Below are positions 16,460 to 25,137 of a stretch of 51,679 nt of DNA, piece by piece. The translations under genes were made by a program, and so were the position numbers. The stretch is taken from assembly GCF_000403135.1 (NCBI RefSeq), contig NZ_AQPN01000149.1, forward strand, positions 1 to 51,679. The letters run 5' to 3'. How positions within the stretch are numbered: the first letter of the stretch is position 1; each line of letters starts with the position of its first letter. The notes below the pieces were generated by a model that saw only the letters and a list, made by a program, of their open reading frames with translations, made no database searches and was not told the origin of the DNA. Source of the DNA: Arcticibacter svalbardensis MN12-7 (GTDB taxonomy: Bacteria > Bacteroidota > Bacteroidia > Sphingobacteriales > Sphingobacteriaceae).

Positions 16460-17492
16460 ACAAAAAGATTCGTTATTTATTAAGGCAGCATTCTCCCTTC
16501 CCACTGAACGTCCTCCTATATGGTTTATGCGTCAGGCTGGACGTTTTATGAAGGAGTATTGGGAAATCAAAAACAAATATTCTTTCCTTGAAATGTGCAA
16601 AACTCCGGAAATAGCTGCTGATGTAACGATGTTACCAGTAAACTTACTGGGTGTAGATGCTGCAATTCTTTTCTCTGATATATTAGTCACTGCTGAAGCG
16701 ATGGGTGGCGACTTAAGCTTTACACAGGGAGTTGGCCCTCGTTTTGCAAATCCTGTCCGTTTGAAACAGGATGTAGAAAGGTTAACAACTGATGTGTCAC
16801 AAAAGCTTCAATATGTCCCCGAAGCAATCAAAGTCATTCAACAAAGACTCGATGGATCAATTCCTTTAATTGGTTTTGCAGGAGCACCTTTTACTGTAAT
16901 GAGCTATTTGGTGGAAGGAGGATCATCAAAAGACTTTAAACTCACCAAGTTGATGATTCATAATCAACCAGAATTGGCTCATCAGTTGTTAAATAAAATT
17001 GCTGATGTAACCATTACCTATTTGAACATGCAAATTGAAGCAGGTGTAAATGCTGTTCAGCTATTTGATAGTTGGGCTCTTGCTCTTTCATGGGATGATT
17101 ATAGGGAGTTTGCTCATCAGTATAATGTGAGAATCCTTGCCGGGTTAAACCGTAAAGATATTCCGGTTATTTCTTTCTGTAAAGGAAGTTCAGTTTTTGC
17201 TTCTATGATGGCAGAAGCAAAGCCGGATGTGATTTCTGTGGATTGGAATGCTGATTTACTGGACATTAAAAAGATGCTTCCTAAAGGTATAGCTGTTCAA
17301 GGTAACCTTGATCCACATATTTTATATGCGGACAAAAAAGTAATTCGCGAGCGAATTGTAAAATTGCATGAGCGAATGAAGGGAGAGAATGGCTTTATAT
17401 TCAACCTTGGTCATGGTATAATGCCGGATATTCCTTTTGACCATGTCAAGTATGCGGTTGACGTGATTAAAAATGAACTTACCAATGCTTAA
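16449..17492 (+). CDS. hemE: Uroporphyrinogen decarboxylase
   Basis: HemE removes four acetate carboxyl groups from uroporphyrinogen III to give coproporphyrinogen III. The 347 residues show the signature RPPIWFMRQAGRFMKEY at 21-37, DAAILFSDILVTAEAMG, GFAGAPFTVMSYLVEGG and the late GNLDPHILYA and NLGHGIMPDIP motifs. There is no ATG near the N terminus. The start is TTG at 16449, overlapping the TPR gene by 11 nt, with an AAGAGG ribosome-binding site just upstream. This follows the TTG pattern of hemA and hemC. Confidence 0.95.
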   Translation: MSNKQKDSLFIKAAFSLPTERPPIWFMRQAGRFMKEYWEIKNKYSFLEMCKTPEIAADVTMLPVNLLGVDAAILFSDILVTAEAMGGDLSFTQGVGPRFANPVRLKQDVERLTTDVSQKLQYVPEAIKVIQQRLDGSIPLIGFAGAPFTVMSYLVEGGSSKDFKLTKLMIHNQPELAHQLLNKIADVTITYLNMQIEAGVNAVQLFDSWALALSWDDYREFAHQYNVRILAGLNRKDIPVISFCKGSSVFASMMAEAKPDVISVDWNADLLDIKKMLPKGIAVQGNLDPHILYADKKVIRERIVKLHERMKGENGFIFNLGHGIMPDIPFDHVKYAVDVIKNELTNA

Positions 17493-17503
17493 AATTTAAT
17501 CCT

Positions 17504-18040
17504 TTGTTGTATTTATACGTAAAAGCTATTCATATTATTTTTGTCGTCTGCTGGATGGCAGGGCTATTCTATATCGTTCGGTTATTCATCTATCATATAG
17601 AAGCTAATGATAAAACTGAGCAGGAGAAAATTGTCCTTCATCCTCAGTTTGAGCTTATGGAGAGCCGACTATGGAATGTAATCACGACACCTGCAATGCT
17701 GATTTCATTGTTGGCAGGTGTCTATATGCTTTATCTAAATCCTTACCTTTTAGAAATGGACTGGATGTGGGTGAAGCTATCTTTTGTAGTTGGCTTGCTG
17801 ATTTACCATTTCATTTGTCAGAATATCATGCTTCAACTCAGGAAAGGAATCTTTAAATGGACATCAATGCAATTACGTATTTGGAATGAAGTAGCAACCT
17901 TGCTGCTTTTTGCAATTGTTTTTGTAGTCATATTAAAGAATGCACTTAACTGGATCTATGGTTTAGTTGGCCTTTTTGTATTCATGATTATAATTATGAT
18001 AGCCGTTAAAATTTACAAATATTTTCGTTTAAAAAATTAA
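17504..18040 (+). CDS. hemJ: HemJ-like protoporphyrinogen IX oxidase (UPF0093/CopD-like membrane protein)
   Basis: A 178-residue protein with four to five membrane helices that matches the HemJ family, which oxidises protoporphyrinogen IX to protoporphyrin IX in bacteria lacking HemG/HemY. Visible family residues are the histidine in VKAIHIIFVVCWMAG near the N terminus and the lysine in WMWVKLSFVVG (about residue 91). There is no ATG: two TTG codons stand at 17504 and 17507, and family alignment favours starting with one of them. It lies 11 nt after hemE. C-terminal residues 145-178 add one more hydrophobic helix and a basic tail. With hemA to hemE it covers the pathway up to protoporphyrin, except coproporphyrinogen oxidase. 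Confidence 0.82.
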   Translation: MLYLYVKAIHIIFVVCWMAGLFYIVRLFIYHIEANDKTEQEKIVLHPQFELMESRLWNVITTPAMLISLLAGVYMLYLNPYLLEMDWMWVKLSFVVGLLIYHFICQNIMLQLRKGIFKWTSMQLRIWNEVATLLLFAIVFVVILKNALNWIYGLVGLFVFMIIIMIAVKIYKYFRLKN

Positions 18041-18084
18041 TTGGGAATACATCCAATGGGTGAATTCTCTTATTGAAATACCCC

Positions 18085-19212
18085 ATGAAAAAGCTTCTTT
18101 TGCTGATCCTTTGTCTTCATTCAGCCCAGTTTATAAGCGCTCAAATAAACAACGATTCATTGGAGTATAGGATTCGTCCTGATAGTTTAAGAACAGGCGA
18201 ATTGTATTTAAGTATTCACAATTTTAATTTTTTAAGGAACTATGAGTTCTTTAGCAAGTTTCAGGATGGTTATACCTTGTATGGCACTCAACTTGAACCT
18301 CAGCTTGTCTATTATGCTGATCCTAAACTGGTCCTGACTGCAGGTATCCATATGCGTAAAGACTTTGGGGGAAAGGGCATTTATAAAACCTATCCTTTGT
18401 TCAGCATTAAATATCAAAATAAAGGTTTGGCCTTCATAAATGGCGTTTTAGAGGGAAATGTCCAGCACCGGTATATCGAGCCAATATTTGATATGGAGCG
18501 CAAAATAACCCAACCTGTTGAATATGGAACGCAGTTGCAGATTACTAAGCCTTCTTTTTTTATGGACGTATTTATAAATTGGAATAACATGATCTATAAA
18601 TACTCTGGAGAACAGGAACAGTTGTTTGCTGGAGGAACAGCAGATCTTAGCTTATTTAAATCTGCACGTGCAAAATTAACAATCCCTTTACAAGTGCTCG
18701 CTTTTCATCAGGGGGGCCAGATTGATACTATTGAAGCCCCTTTGAAAACTATTATTAACGGTGCGACTGGTTTAAAGTTTAATTATAAATTGGGAAAGGT
18801 TTTTCAGTCTGTCTTTACAGAAAACTACCTGGTTAAATATATTGACAACTCATCCACGCACCTCCAGGCCTATAATAATGGAAAGGGTTTGTTTCTTAAT
18901 GCAGGTGTAGAAAGTAAATTCGGAGATCTTATCTTCTCCTATTGGCATGGTAATTCGTATATCTCATCAGCGGGAATGCCTCTTTATCAATCTGTTTCTT
19001 ATAACGTAGGCAACGAAGGGTATACAGAGAAAATCAGAGAACTACTCCTGGTTAGATATGTTTACAAGAAGAAACTTGTTCCTAATTTATACCTGGATTT
19101 CCGGGTAGAACCTGCTTTTGATTTGGGTAATAATGCTTCAAAATCATTTGACTTTCATCATTCCCTGTTTTTGGTCTACAAGCAGGAGTTTAGATTATTT
19201 GGAAATAAATAA
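18085..19212 (+). CDS. Probable outer-membrane beta-barrel protein of unknown function
   Basis: About 375 residues with a signal peptide (MKKLLLLILCLHSAQFISAQ). The mature protein is rich in alternating aromatic and polar residues and ends in a terminal aromatic strand (FLVYKQEFRLFGNK), as expected for an outer-membrane barrel. I do not recognise a named family. The frame opens at a TTG 12 bases upstream, but ATG 18085 begins a standard signal peptide. It lies 44 nt after hemJ on the same strand, and no terminator is visible between them, so read-through from the heme operon is possible. Confidence 0.6.
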   Translation: MKKLLLLILCLHSAQFISAQINNDSLEYRIRPDSLRTGELYLSIHNFNFLRNYEFFSKFQDGYTLYGTQLEPQLVYYADPKLVLTAGIHMRKDFGGKGIYKTYPLFSIKYQNKGLAFINGVLEGNVQHRYIEPIFDMERKITQPVEYGTQLQITKPSFFMDVFINWNNMIYKYSGEQEQLFAGGTADLSLFKSARAKLTIPLQVLAFHQGGQIDTIEAPLKTIINGATGLKFNYKLGKVFQSVFTENYLVKYIDNSSTHLQAYNNGKGLFLNAGVESKFGDLIFSYWHGNSYISSAGMPLYQSVSYNVGNEGYTEKIRELLLVRYVYKKKLVPNLYLDFRVEPAFDLGNNASKSFDFHHSLFLVYKQEFRLFGNK

Positions 19213-19263
19213 TCCTCCTCATGCAACCTTTGTTGCCAAATGGTCATCTAGATTTTAATTAAC

Positions 19264-19833
19264 ATGAAAACTAGTCGTCAAGTACTTATTCTAGATCTAC
19301 TGGATGGATGCAGGCAAGAAGATCCGCATACCCAGGAACTTTTATATAAGCTGATGGCCTCCAAAATGCTTGGCGTATGTATGCGTTATGCCAGGGATCA
19401 ATTTCAAGCTGAAGATATGCTGCATCTTGGATTCGTCAAAGTGTTTAAAAAAGTGAAAGACTTCAGAGAAGAAGGCTCCTTTGAGGGATGGATAAGACGG
19501 GTAATTGTAAATACGGCCATTGAAGTTTATAGGAAGGAGCAGAAACATCTGAATATTGTAGACTTGGCTGATGTATATGATGCACCTCAGCAGATGTTTA
19601 ATATGGATGATCTAGAAGTGAAAGACTTGTTAGCAATGATACAGGAATTGTCTGCTGGATATAGATTGGTATTTAATATGTATGCAATAGAAGGCTATTC
19701 ACATAAGGAAATTGCTGAACAGTTAGGGATCTCAGAGGGTGCTTCTAAATCACAGTTGTCAAGGGCTAGGACTATATTAAGAGGAAAATTAGCTAAAACG
19801 GAGGGGGTAAATTATGAAAACACAAACAGATAG
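19264..19833 (+). CDS. ECF-type RNA polymerase sigma factor (second)
   Basis: A 189-residue ECF sigma factor. Region 2 spans YARDQFQAEDMLHLGFVKVFKKV and GWIRRVIVNTAIEVYRK. Region 4 spans LSAGYRLVFNMYAIEGYSHKEIAEQLGISEGASKSQLSRA, a clear helix-turn-helix. In place of the usual DA(E/D)DLxQ(E/D) region 2.2 signature it has QAEDMLHLGFVKV, common in Bacteroidota sigma-70 paralogues. It overlaps the next gene by 20 nt, indicating translational coupling with the membrane protein that probably restrains it. Confidence 0.9.
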   Translation: MKTSRQVLILDLLDGCRQEDPHTQELLYKLMASKMLGVCMRYARDQFQAEDMLHLGFVKVFKKVKDFREEGSFEGWIRRVIVNTAIEVYRKEQKHLNIVDLADVYDAPQQMFNMDDLEVKDLLAMIQELSAGYRLVFNMYAIEGYSHKEIAEQLGISEGASKSQLSRARTILRGKLAKTEGVNYENTNR

Positions 19834-20578
19834 CGACTTTGATAAGTTGTTTAGAGATAGACTGGAAGATATGGAACTTGTGCCTTCACAGAAGGTTTGG
19901 GCAAATGTATCCAGGGATCTCAGTGTGCCAGTAAAAAATAAAAAAGGGATACCAATAGTATGGCTTGTAGCTGCCAGCATCTCTTTACTTTTTGTTTTGA
20001 GTTTATTATTGATTCCAGGAAAAAAACCGATAAAACTTCAGGCGTCAGTGCAGCCTTCCACTGAATATAAAAAATCTGCTATACCGGTAAAGGCAAAGCG
20101 TAGTTTAGGCCGTAAGCTTAAAGGAATTACATTTCTTAATAGACTTGCATCAATGCGACTAGAAAGAGATAAACACTTAAAATCATACAAGATAACAGGA
20201 AAAGCAATAGCTGATAATTTAAAAAATTTACCCTTATTAACTAAAGTAAATTTAGAGTTGCCTACTGTAGTATTAAGGCAGGAAACTGTTATGATGGCAT
20301 CTATTCCATCCTTCATTGCTATGCATGTCCCAGTTGCTACTAAGAAGATAAATACGCACAGAATAACTAGAGTGCCTGCGACAGAGGCAGATTACCAGGA
20401 TTCACAAACCCGAATCCGATCTGTTGGAGACCTTGTAAACTTTGTAGTTCGCCGTGTTGATCATCGTGACGAAAAGATCATTGAATTTTCCAATCATGAT
20501 GATGGCTCATCTATTTCTGGAATTAATTTGGGCCTTATTAAAATAAGAGCAAAACAAAATGAAATTAAACCTAACTAA
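19814..20578 (+). CDS. Membrane protein, probable anti-sigma partner
   Basis: A 254-residue protein with one transmembrane helix (about residues 46-67) dividing a 45-residue cytoplasmic N terminus (DFDKLFRDRLEDMELVPSQKVWANV) from a basic, otherwise low-information C-terminal region outside the membrane. This layout, its 20-nt overlap with an ECF sigma gene and the following barrel gene are typical of Bacteroidota sigma regulatory units. No ZAS zinc motif is present. It overlaps the downstream frame by 20 nt, although the more likely start of that gene is 10 nt beyond its stop. Confidence 0.6.
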   Translation: MKTQTDSDFDKLFRDRLEDMELVPSQKVWANVSRDLSVPVKNKKGIPIVWLVAASISLLFVLSLLLIPGKKPIKLQASVQPSTEYKKSAIPVKAKRSLGRKLKGITFLNRLASMRLERDKHLKSYKITGKAIADNLKNLPLLTKVNLELPTVVLRQETVMMASIPSFIAMHVPVATKKINTHRITRVPATEADYQDSQTRIRSVGDLVNFVVRRVDHRDEKIIEFSNHDDGSSISGINLGLIKIRAKQNEIKPN

Positions 20579-20588
20579 GCAAATATTT

Positions 20589-21446
20589 ATGAAACCTTTA
20601 ATTCTATTCTCTCTGCTGCTTCTATGCATCCAAACTGGATTTGCATCAGTAAAGTCTGATACAACTGTAAATTACTCATCAAGTACGGATACAACCATAA
20701 TAACATCCTCTTCTGGTTCGGATACCACAGTAATTAAAAAAAGAAAAAATGTCAATTTTGAATGGTCATTAGGTAAAAATGAGAAAGATAATACAGAATC
20801 CTCAAGTAAGCATAGAAAGGCTCCAGGCGTTATATATGGATTAACGTTTTCAAGGTTTGATTTAGGCTTCTCCAAATTAGTAGATAACGGAAGTTTCACG
20901 CTGTCTGACCCAAATAATTTTCTGGAGTATAATGGATGGAAAACCAGTACAGTAGGATTTGACCTATTACAGTACGGCTATCGGTTCAATAGTAGTTTTA
21001 AAATATATTTATCTGCTGGTTTTGATTGGACGCTTATCCGTTTAAAAAAGAATATTACAATGATTAGAAACTCTCCTGTATTAGATTATGAGGTCTCTGA
21101 TATTGAGTTTGATAAAAATAGATTTTCTTCTACTTATATTCGATTACCGCTATCTTTTGAATGGAGATCTAAGGATGATAATCGTGGAAATAAGTTTAGG
21201 TTCATAGCTGGTCCTGATATGGGCTTTTTACTTAATGGAAAAGTGAAGCAAAAAAGCAGTGAGAACGGTAAACAGAAATTCAATGATAATTACCATTTTG
21301 CCACATTCAGGTATGGAGCTTTCGCCCGGATAGGTTATGGAGGAACAGGTTTATTTGCGAAATATTACTTTAATGATATGTTTGAGAATAGTCCGGGTCA
21401 GGAAGGTTTGCAAAATATGTCCTTTGGAGTATCTTTAGGGTTTTAA
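20589..21446 (+). CDS. Outer-membrane beta-barrel protein with S/T-DTT repeats
   Basis: About 285 residues with a signal peptide (MKPLILFSLLLLCIQTGFA). A short mature N-terminal linker carries three DTT copies (SDTTV at 23-27, TDTTI at 33-37, SDTTV at 44-48), followed by a basic KKRK stretch. The remainder has the aromatic, alternating pattern of an 8- to 10-strand barrel (porin-like/OmpW-like size). An alternative ATG at 20559 would put ten residues before the signal peptide and overlap the upstream gene, so ATG 20589 is preferred. It is the likely envelope output or sensor of the adjacent sigma/anti-sigma pair (inferred from gene order). Confidence 0.6.
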   Translation: MKPLILFSLLLLCIQTGFASVKSDTTVNYSSSTDTTIITSSSGSDTTVIKKRKNVNFEWSLGKNEKDNTESSSKHRKAPGVIYGLTFSRFDLGFSKLVDNGSFTLSDPNNFLEYNGWKTSTVGFDLLQYGYRFNSSFKIYLSAGFDWTLIRLKKNITMIRNSPVLDYEVSDIEFDKNRFSSTYIRLPLSFEWRSKDDNRGNKFRFIAGPDMGFLLNGKVKQKSSENGKQKFNDNYHFATFRYGAFARIGYGGTGLFAKYYFNDMFENSPGQEGLQNMSFGVSLGF

Positions 21447-21540
21447 TCAATGAGCTAAGAAACAGATGCTAAAATTTTGTCATGCTTATGCTTTAATACG
21501 TTAAAAGCTTGATTTTTATTTATATTTAAAAATACTTAAT

Positions 21541-21580
21541 AACCCTGCTAATTCCTGATTAAGGACAGCAGGGTTTTTTT
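21541..21580 (+). terminator. Rho-independent terminator
   Basis: Perfect 9-bp stem AACCCTGCT (21541-21549) / AGCAGGGTT (21567-21575) with a 17-nt loop, followed by a T-run to 21580. It closes the second sigma-factor unit just before the ABC ATPase gene. Confidence 0.85.
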
Positions 21581-21594
21581 AATTCATATTGCAC

Positions 21595-22584
21595 ATGATA
21601 AATCAACCTGCTATTGAGCTCAAGCAAGTTACAAAATTATATAGTACACAACCGTTATCTGGTGTCGAATCTATTAGTCTAACTATACAGCAAGGAACTA
21701 TAACTGTAATTGCAGGTGCTAGTGGAAGCGGGAAAAGTACACTGATCAAGCTTATTTCAGGACTTATGAGTCCCGATTCAGGTGAAGTTTATTATCAGGG
21801 GAAACATGTTGCCGGTCCATCAGAAAAACTCATTCCAGGACATGATGCTATGAAAACCGTGGCTCAGGATTTTAATCTCAATATATATGCGAAAGTGTAC
21901 GATAACATAGCCGGATTGTTATCCAATACCGATCTTAAAGGTAAGCAGCGTAAAACTTTTGAAGTAATGGAGTTTTTAAAAATTGATCATCTAGCTCAAA
22001 AGCGGGCAGTAGATCTGAGTGGAGGAGAGCAACAACGTGTAGCTATTGCACGCGCAATCATTACTGGTCCGGAAGTACTCCTTTTAGATGAACCATTTAG
22101 TCAGGTTGACGCCATGTTCAAAAATGAGTTAAGAGCCGATATCCGACGCATGGCAACCTATTTAGGTATCACAGTAATACTGGTATCTCATGATCCTCTT
22201 GATGGTCTGTCGCTCGCCGATAACATGGTGATTATTAAAGATGGGAAATTAATAGAAGAGGGGAATCCTTTTTATTTATATGACCATCCAAAAAAACTGT
22301 ATACCGCAACCTTATTAACAAACTGTAATGTGCTATCCAAGGAAGATGCCGCTACAGTAGGCATCTTCTCCGAAAAGGATAATATTGTTATTTATCCGGA
22401 ATGGATTGTATTTAACGACCGTGGACTTAACTTTTATATCAAAGAATGCCTTTTCAAAGGATTCTATGAAGAGTTAGTATTAGAGTACGAAGGAGTTGTT
22501 TTACGTGCATTAAGCCAAAGTCCGGGCAGATATAAGAAAGGGCATTGGATACAAGCAGAACTGACTCGTTTTTATGATTATTGA
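21595..22584 (+). CDS. ABC transporter ATP-binding protein without adjacent permease
   Basis: About 329 residues. The nucleotide-binding domain has Walker A GASGSGKST (41-49), the Q-loop in VAQDFNL, the signature LSGGEQQRVAIARA (from 141), Walker B LLLDEP (162-167) and the switch histidine in LVSHDP. After about residue 235 a separate C-terminal beta domain resembles the TOBE-type regulatory domain of importer ATPases (MalK, PotA, FbpC class). No permease or binding-protein gene is next to it, so it either serves a distant importer or acts alone. The frame has a TTG two codons upstream, but ATG 21595 is preferred. It converges on ilvA with only 24 bp between stops. Confidence 0.82.
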   Translation: MINQPAIELKQVTKLYSTQPLSGVESISLTIQQGTITVIAGASGSGKSTLIKLISGLMSPDSGEVYYQGKHVAGPSEKLIPGHDAMKTVAQDFNLNIYAKVYDNIAGLLSNTDLKGKQRKTFEVMEFLKIDHLAQKRAVDLSGGEQQRVAIARAIITGPEVLLLDEPFSQVDAMFKNELRADIRRMATYLGITVILVSHDPLDGLSLADNMVIIKDGKLIEEGNPFYLYDHPKKLYTATLLTNCNVLSKEDAATVGIFSEKDNIVIYPEWIVFNDRGLNFYIKECLFKGFYEELVLEYEGVVLRALSQSPGRYKKGHWIQAELTRFYDY

Positions 22585-22608
22585 ATCCCGTAAATGATAG
22601 ATATTAAG

Positions 22609-23856
22609 CTATACCAGATACTCAAATAATGTCTTATCCCGGTTAATTTCTTTGTAATCAAATCGATGTGCCTCCATCCTTTGGATAAGTGAAGCATAAT
22701 CATCTGCAAATTTAAGTTCGATTCCCACTAAAGCAGGTCCAAACTCTCTTTGCGTTTTCTTTATGAATTCAAAACGAGTAATATCATCCGTTGAACCCAA
22801 TACATGATTGACAAATAACTTCAAAGCACCCGGACGTTGTGGGAAACGGATCACAAAGTAATGTTTAAGCCCTTCATACAATAAAGAAAGTTCTTTTATC
22901 TCTTGCATGCGTTCAATATCATTGTTGCCTCCGCTGATAATACAAACTACTTTTTTACCTTTAATCTGGTCTTTGCAGAGATCCAGGGCAGCGACAGATA
23001 ATGCTCCGGCAGGCTCAGCAACAATAGCGTCCTGGTTATATAGTTGTAATATGGTGGTACAAACTTTTCCTTCCGGAACAAGAATGATATCTTCAAGTAC
23101 TTCTTTACAGATCGAGTAAGTTAGTTCTCCTACGCGTTTTACAGAGGCACCATCAACAAAATTGTTTATCTCCTCTAAGGTTATAGGACCTCCATTCTCA
23201 ATAGCCTTAGTCATGGAAGGTGCCCCCATTGGTTCAACTCCCAGTAGTTTAATAGTAGGGTTTTTCTGTTTAAAGTAGCTTCCAGAGCCGGCAGCTAGTC
23301 CCCCTCCGCCAATAGGGATCAATATCACCTCTGCATCTTCAAGATCCTGCATAATTTCAACCCCTACCGTTCCCTGACCTTCAATGATGTTATAATTGTC
23401 AAATGGTGGTATGAAATTCATGTCATGGTCTTTGGTATAGATCAACGCTTCCCGAAGGCAGTCATCAAAAGTATCTCCCACCAAAATAATTTCAACCATT
23501 CCGTCTCCAAACATTATAGTTTGATCAAGCTTCTGTTTAGGCGTTATTTCAGGCATGAAAATTACGCCACGTGTATTTAACTTTCTGCAGGAGAAAGCAA
23601 CACCTTGAGCATGATTTCCTGCACTAGCACATACTACACCCTTTGAAAGCTGCTCTGTAGAAAGCTGAACGATCATGTTATAGGCTCCTCTGAGCTTATA
23701 AGATCGTACTATTTGCAAATCCTCTCTTTTGAGATATACTTCGCAATCGTATTTAACTGATAGTCTGGAATTGTATATTAATGGAGTGCGTTTGATTACT
23801 TCTTTTAACCGTTCAGCAGCTATTTCCGGGTTGAATTTAACTTCAAGATCTGACAT
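22609..23856 (-). CDS. ilvA: Threonine ammonia-lyase (threonine dehydratase)
   Basis: IlvA deaminates threonine to 2-oxobutanoate, the usual entry to isoleucine synthesis. The 415 residues comprise a fold type II PLP domain with the Schiff-base lysine in RSYKLRGAYN (about residue 54), the phosphate cradle IPIGGGGLAAG, and SGGNND. One C-terminal ACT-like domain follows (about 330-415, HYFVIRFPQRPGALKLFV). It is shorter than the 514-residue E. coli enzyme with two such domains. The frame runs nine codons upstream to a TTG, but ATG 23856 precedes the conserved start. It sits after the leuB terminator with its own promoter, so it is separately controlled from the ilv/leu operon. Confidence 0.93.
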   Translation of the reverse strand: MSDLEVKFNPEIAAERLKEVIKRTPLIYNSRLSVKYDCEVYLKREDLQIVRSYKLRGAYNMIVQLSTEQLSKGVVCASAGNHAQGVAFSCRKLNTRGVIFMPEITPKQKLDQTIMFGDGMVEIILVGDTFDDCLREALIYTKDHDMNFIPPFDNYNIIEGQGTVGVEIMQDLEDAEVILIPIGGGGLAAGSGSYFKQKNPTIKLLGVEPMGAPSMTKAIENGGPITLEEINNFVDGASVKRVGELTYSICKEVLEDIILVPEGKVCTTILQLYNQDAIVAEPAGALSVAALDLCKDQIKGKKVVCIISGGNNDIERMQEIKELSLLYEGLKHYFVIRFPQRPGALKLFVNHVLGSTDDITRFEFIKKTQREFGPALVGIELKFADDYASLIQRMEAHRFDYKEINRDKTLFEYLV

Positions 23857-23880
23857 GTATATATTTATGAATCGAAGAAG

Positions 23881-23888
23881 CAAATTTA
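23881..23888 (-). promoter_or_regulatory. Candidate ilvA -7 promoter box
   Basis: On the minus strand this reads TAAATTTG, matching TAnnTTTG, 24 nt before the ilvA ATG at 23856. No good -33 box is visible at the usual spacing. Confidence 0.45.
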
Positions 23889-23921
23889 AACAGTAATATG
23901 AGATATCTGCAGCTTTTATTA

Positions 23922-23956
23922 TAAAAAGAAAGGCTGTCCCAATACTGGAACAGCCT
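23922..23956 (-). terminator. Terminator of the ilv/leu operon after leuB
   Basis: On the minus strand the arms AGGCTGT (23950-23956 side) and ACAGCCT (23931-23937 side) pair, with two further G-C pairs after one mismatch. They are followed by TTCTTTTTAT. The hairpin lies about 80 nt downstream of the leuB stop and separates the operon from ilvA. Confidence 0.75.
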
Positions 23957-24038
23957 TAATGATTAGAAATTAGAATTGGGTCTACTCCGTTTTGATTTAT
24001 TAGCTATTAACAAGTTTAATTCAAATTAACTTTTGAAA

Positions 24039-25103
24039 TTATGCTATGTTAGCAGCTAACCAATCACCCACTTCAGTAGTTTTATACGCTTTTTTGCCTT
24101 TAACCACTATATCTTCAGTCACAATACCTTCATCTAAAGATTTGTTTACAACCGCCCTGATTAATTCTGCTTCTTCTTTCAAACCGAAAGCATCTTCAAA
24201 CATCATAGCAGCGGATAAAACTGTGGCTAATGGATTTGCAATATCCAGACCTGCTGCCTGAGGATATGAACCATGTATAGGCTCAAATAATGAAGTATGT
24301 AGCCCAATTGAAGAGGAAGGCATTAATCCCATTGAACCCGATATAACTGAAGCTTCATCTGTTAAGATATCGCCAAATAGATTTTCAGTGATTAATACAT
24401 CATATGAACTTGGCCATTGAACCAGGCGCATCGCTACAGCATCTACAAATTCGTAGCTTACTTTCACTTCAGGATACTCTTTTTCCATCGCCTGAACAGT
24501 TTCTCTCCATAAACGGGAGGACTCCAGAACGTTTGCTTTATCCACACAGCATAATTTTTTACTTCGGTTCATTGCCATTTCAAAACCAAGCTTAGCTAAA
24601 CGCTGCACTTCAACTCTTGTGTAAGTACAAGTATCAAATGCGGTATTCCCATCATCTTTACGGCCTCTTTCGCCAAAATAGATACCACCCGTTAATTCTC
24701 TTAGAATGATTAAATCGGTGCCTTCAATCCGTTCTCTTTTTAAAGGAGAGTTATCGATTAAAGAAGGGAAAGTAAATGTTGGACGAACATTTGCAAATAA
24801 GCCTAATTTCTGACGCATTTTTAACAAACCTTGTTCCGGACGCACAGTTGCTTTAGGATCATTATCATAACGGGGATGACCGATAGCACCGAATAAAACA
24901 GCATCTGCTGCCATGCAAACAGCATGTGTTTCATCGGGATAGGGCTCACCAACAGCATCTATAGCTGCAGCACCAGTTAAGGCGGAGGTCCAGTTTACCT
25001 CATGTTTAAATTTAATGGCTACTGCATTGACTACTTTTACAGCCTGGTCTATTACTTCAGGTCCTATTCCATCTCCTGCTAAAAGAGCTATATTTAATTT
25101 CAT
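24039..25103 (-). CDS. leuB: 3-isopropylmalate dehydrogenase
   Basis: LeuB oxidatively decarboxylates 3-isopropylmalate to 4-methyl-2-oxopentanoate with NAD+. The 354 residues include the N-terminal LLAGDGIGPEV, ILRELTGGIYFGERG, and the metal/substrate signature ENLFGDILTDEASVISGSMGLMPS. The late HGSYPQAAGLDIANP segment is where cofactor specificity is set. In the citramalate route the same enzyme would act on 3-methylmalate, which fits its position 34 nt after cimA. It is the last gene of the operon, followed by a terminator. Confidence 0.96.
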   Translation of the reverse strand: MKLNIALLAGDGIGPEVIDQAVKVVNAVAIKFKHEVNWTSALTGAAAIDAVGEPYPDETHAVCMAADAVLFGAIGHPRYDNDPKATVRPEQGLLKMRQKLGLFANVRPTFTFPSLIDNSPLKRERIEGTDLIILRELTGGIYFGERGRKDDGNTAFDTCTYTRVEVQRLAKLGFEMAMNRSKKLCCVDKANVLESSRLWRETVQAMEKEYPEVKVSYEFVDAVAMRLVQWPSSYDVLITENLFGDILTDEASVISGSMGLMPSSSIGLHTSLFEPIHGSYPQAAGLDIANPLATVLSAAMMFEDAFGLKEEAELIRAVVNKSLDEGIVTEDIVVKGKKAYKTTEVGDWLAANIA

Positions 25104-25137
25104 TTTTATTTAAGTTATTCTTGTTAAGTATTGAAGG

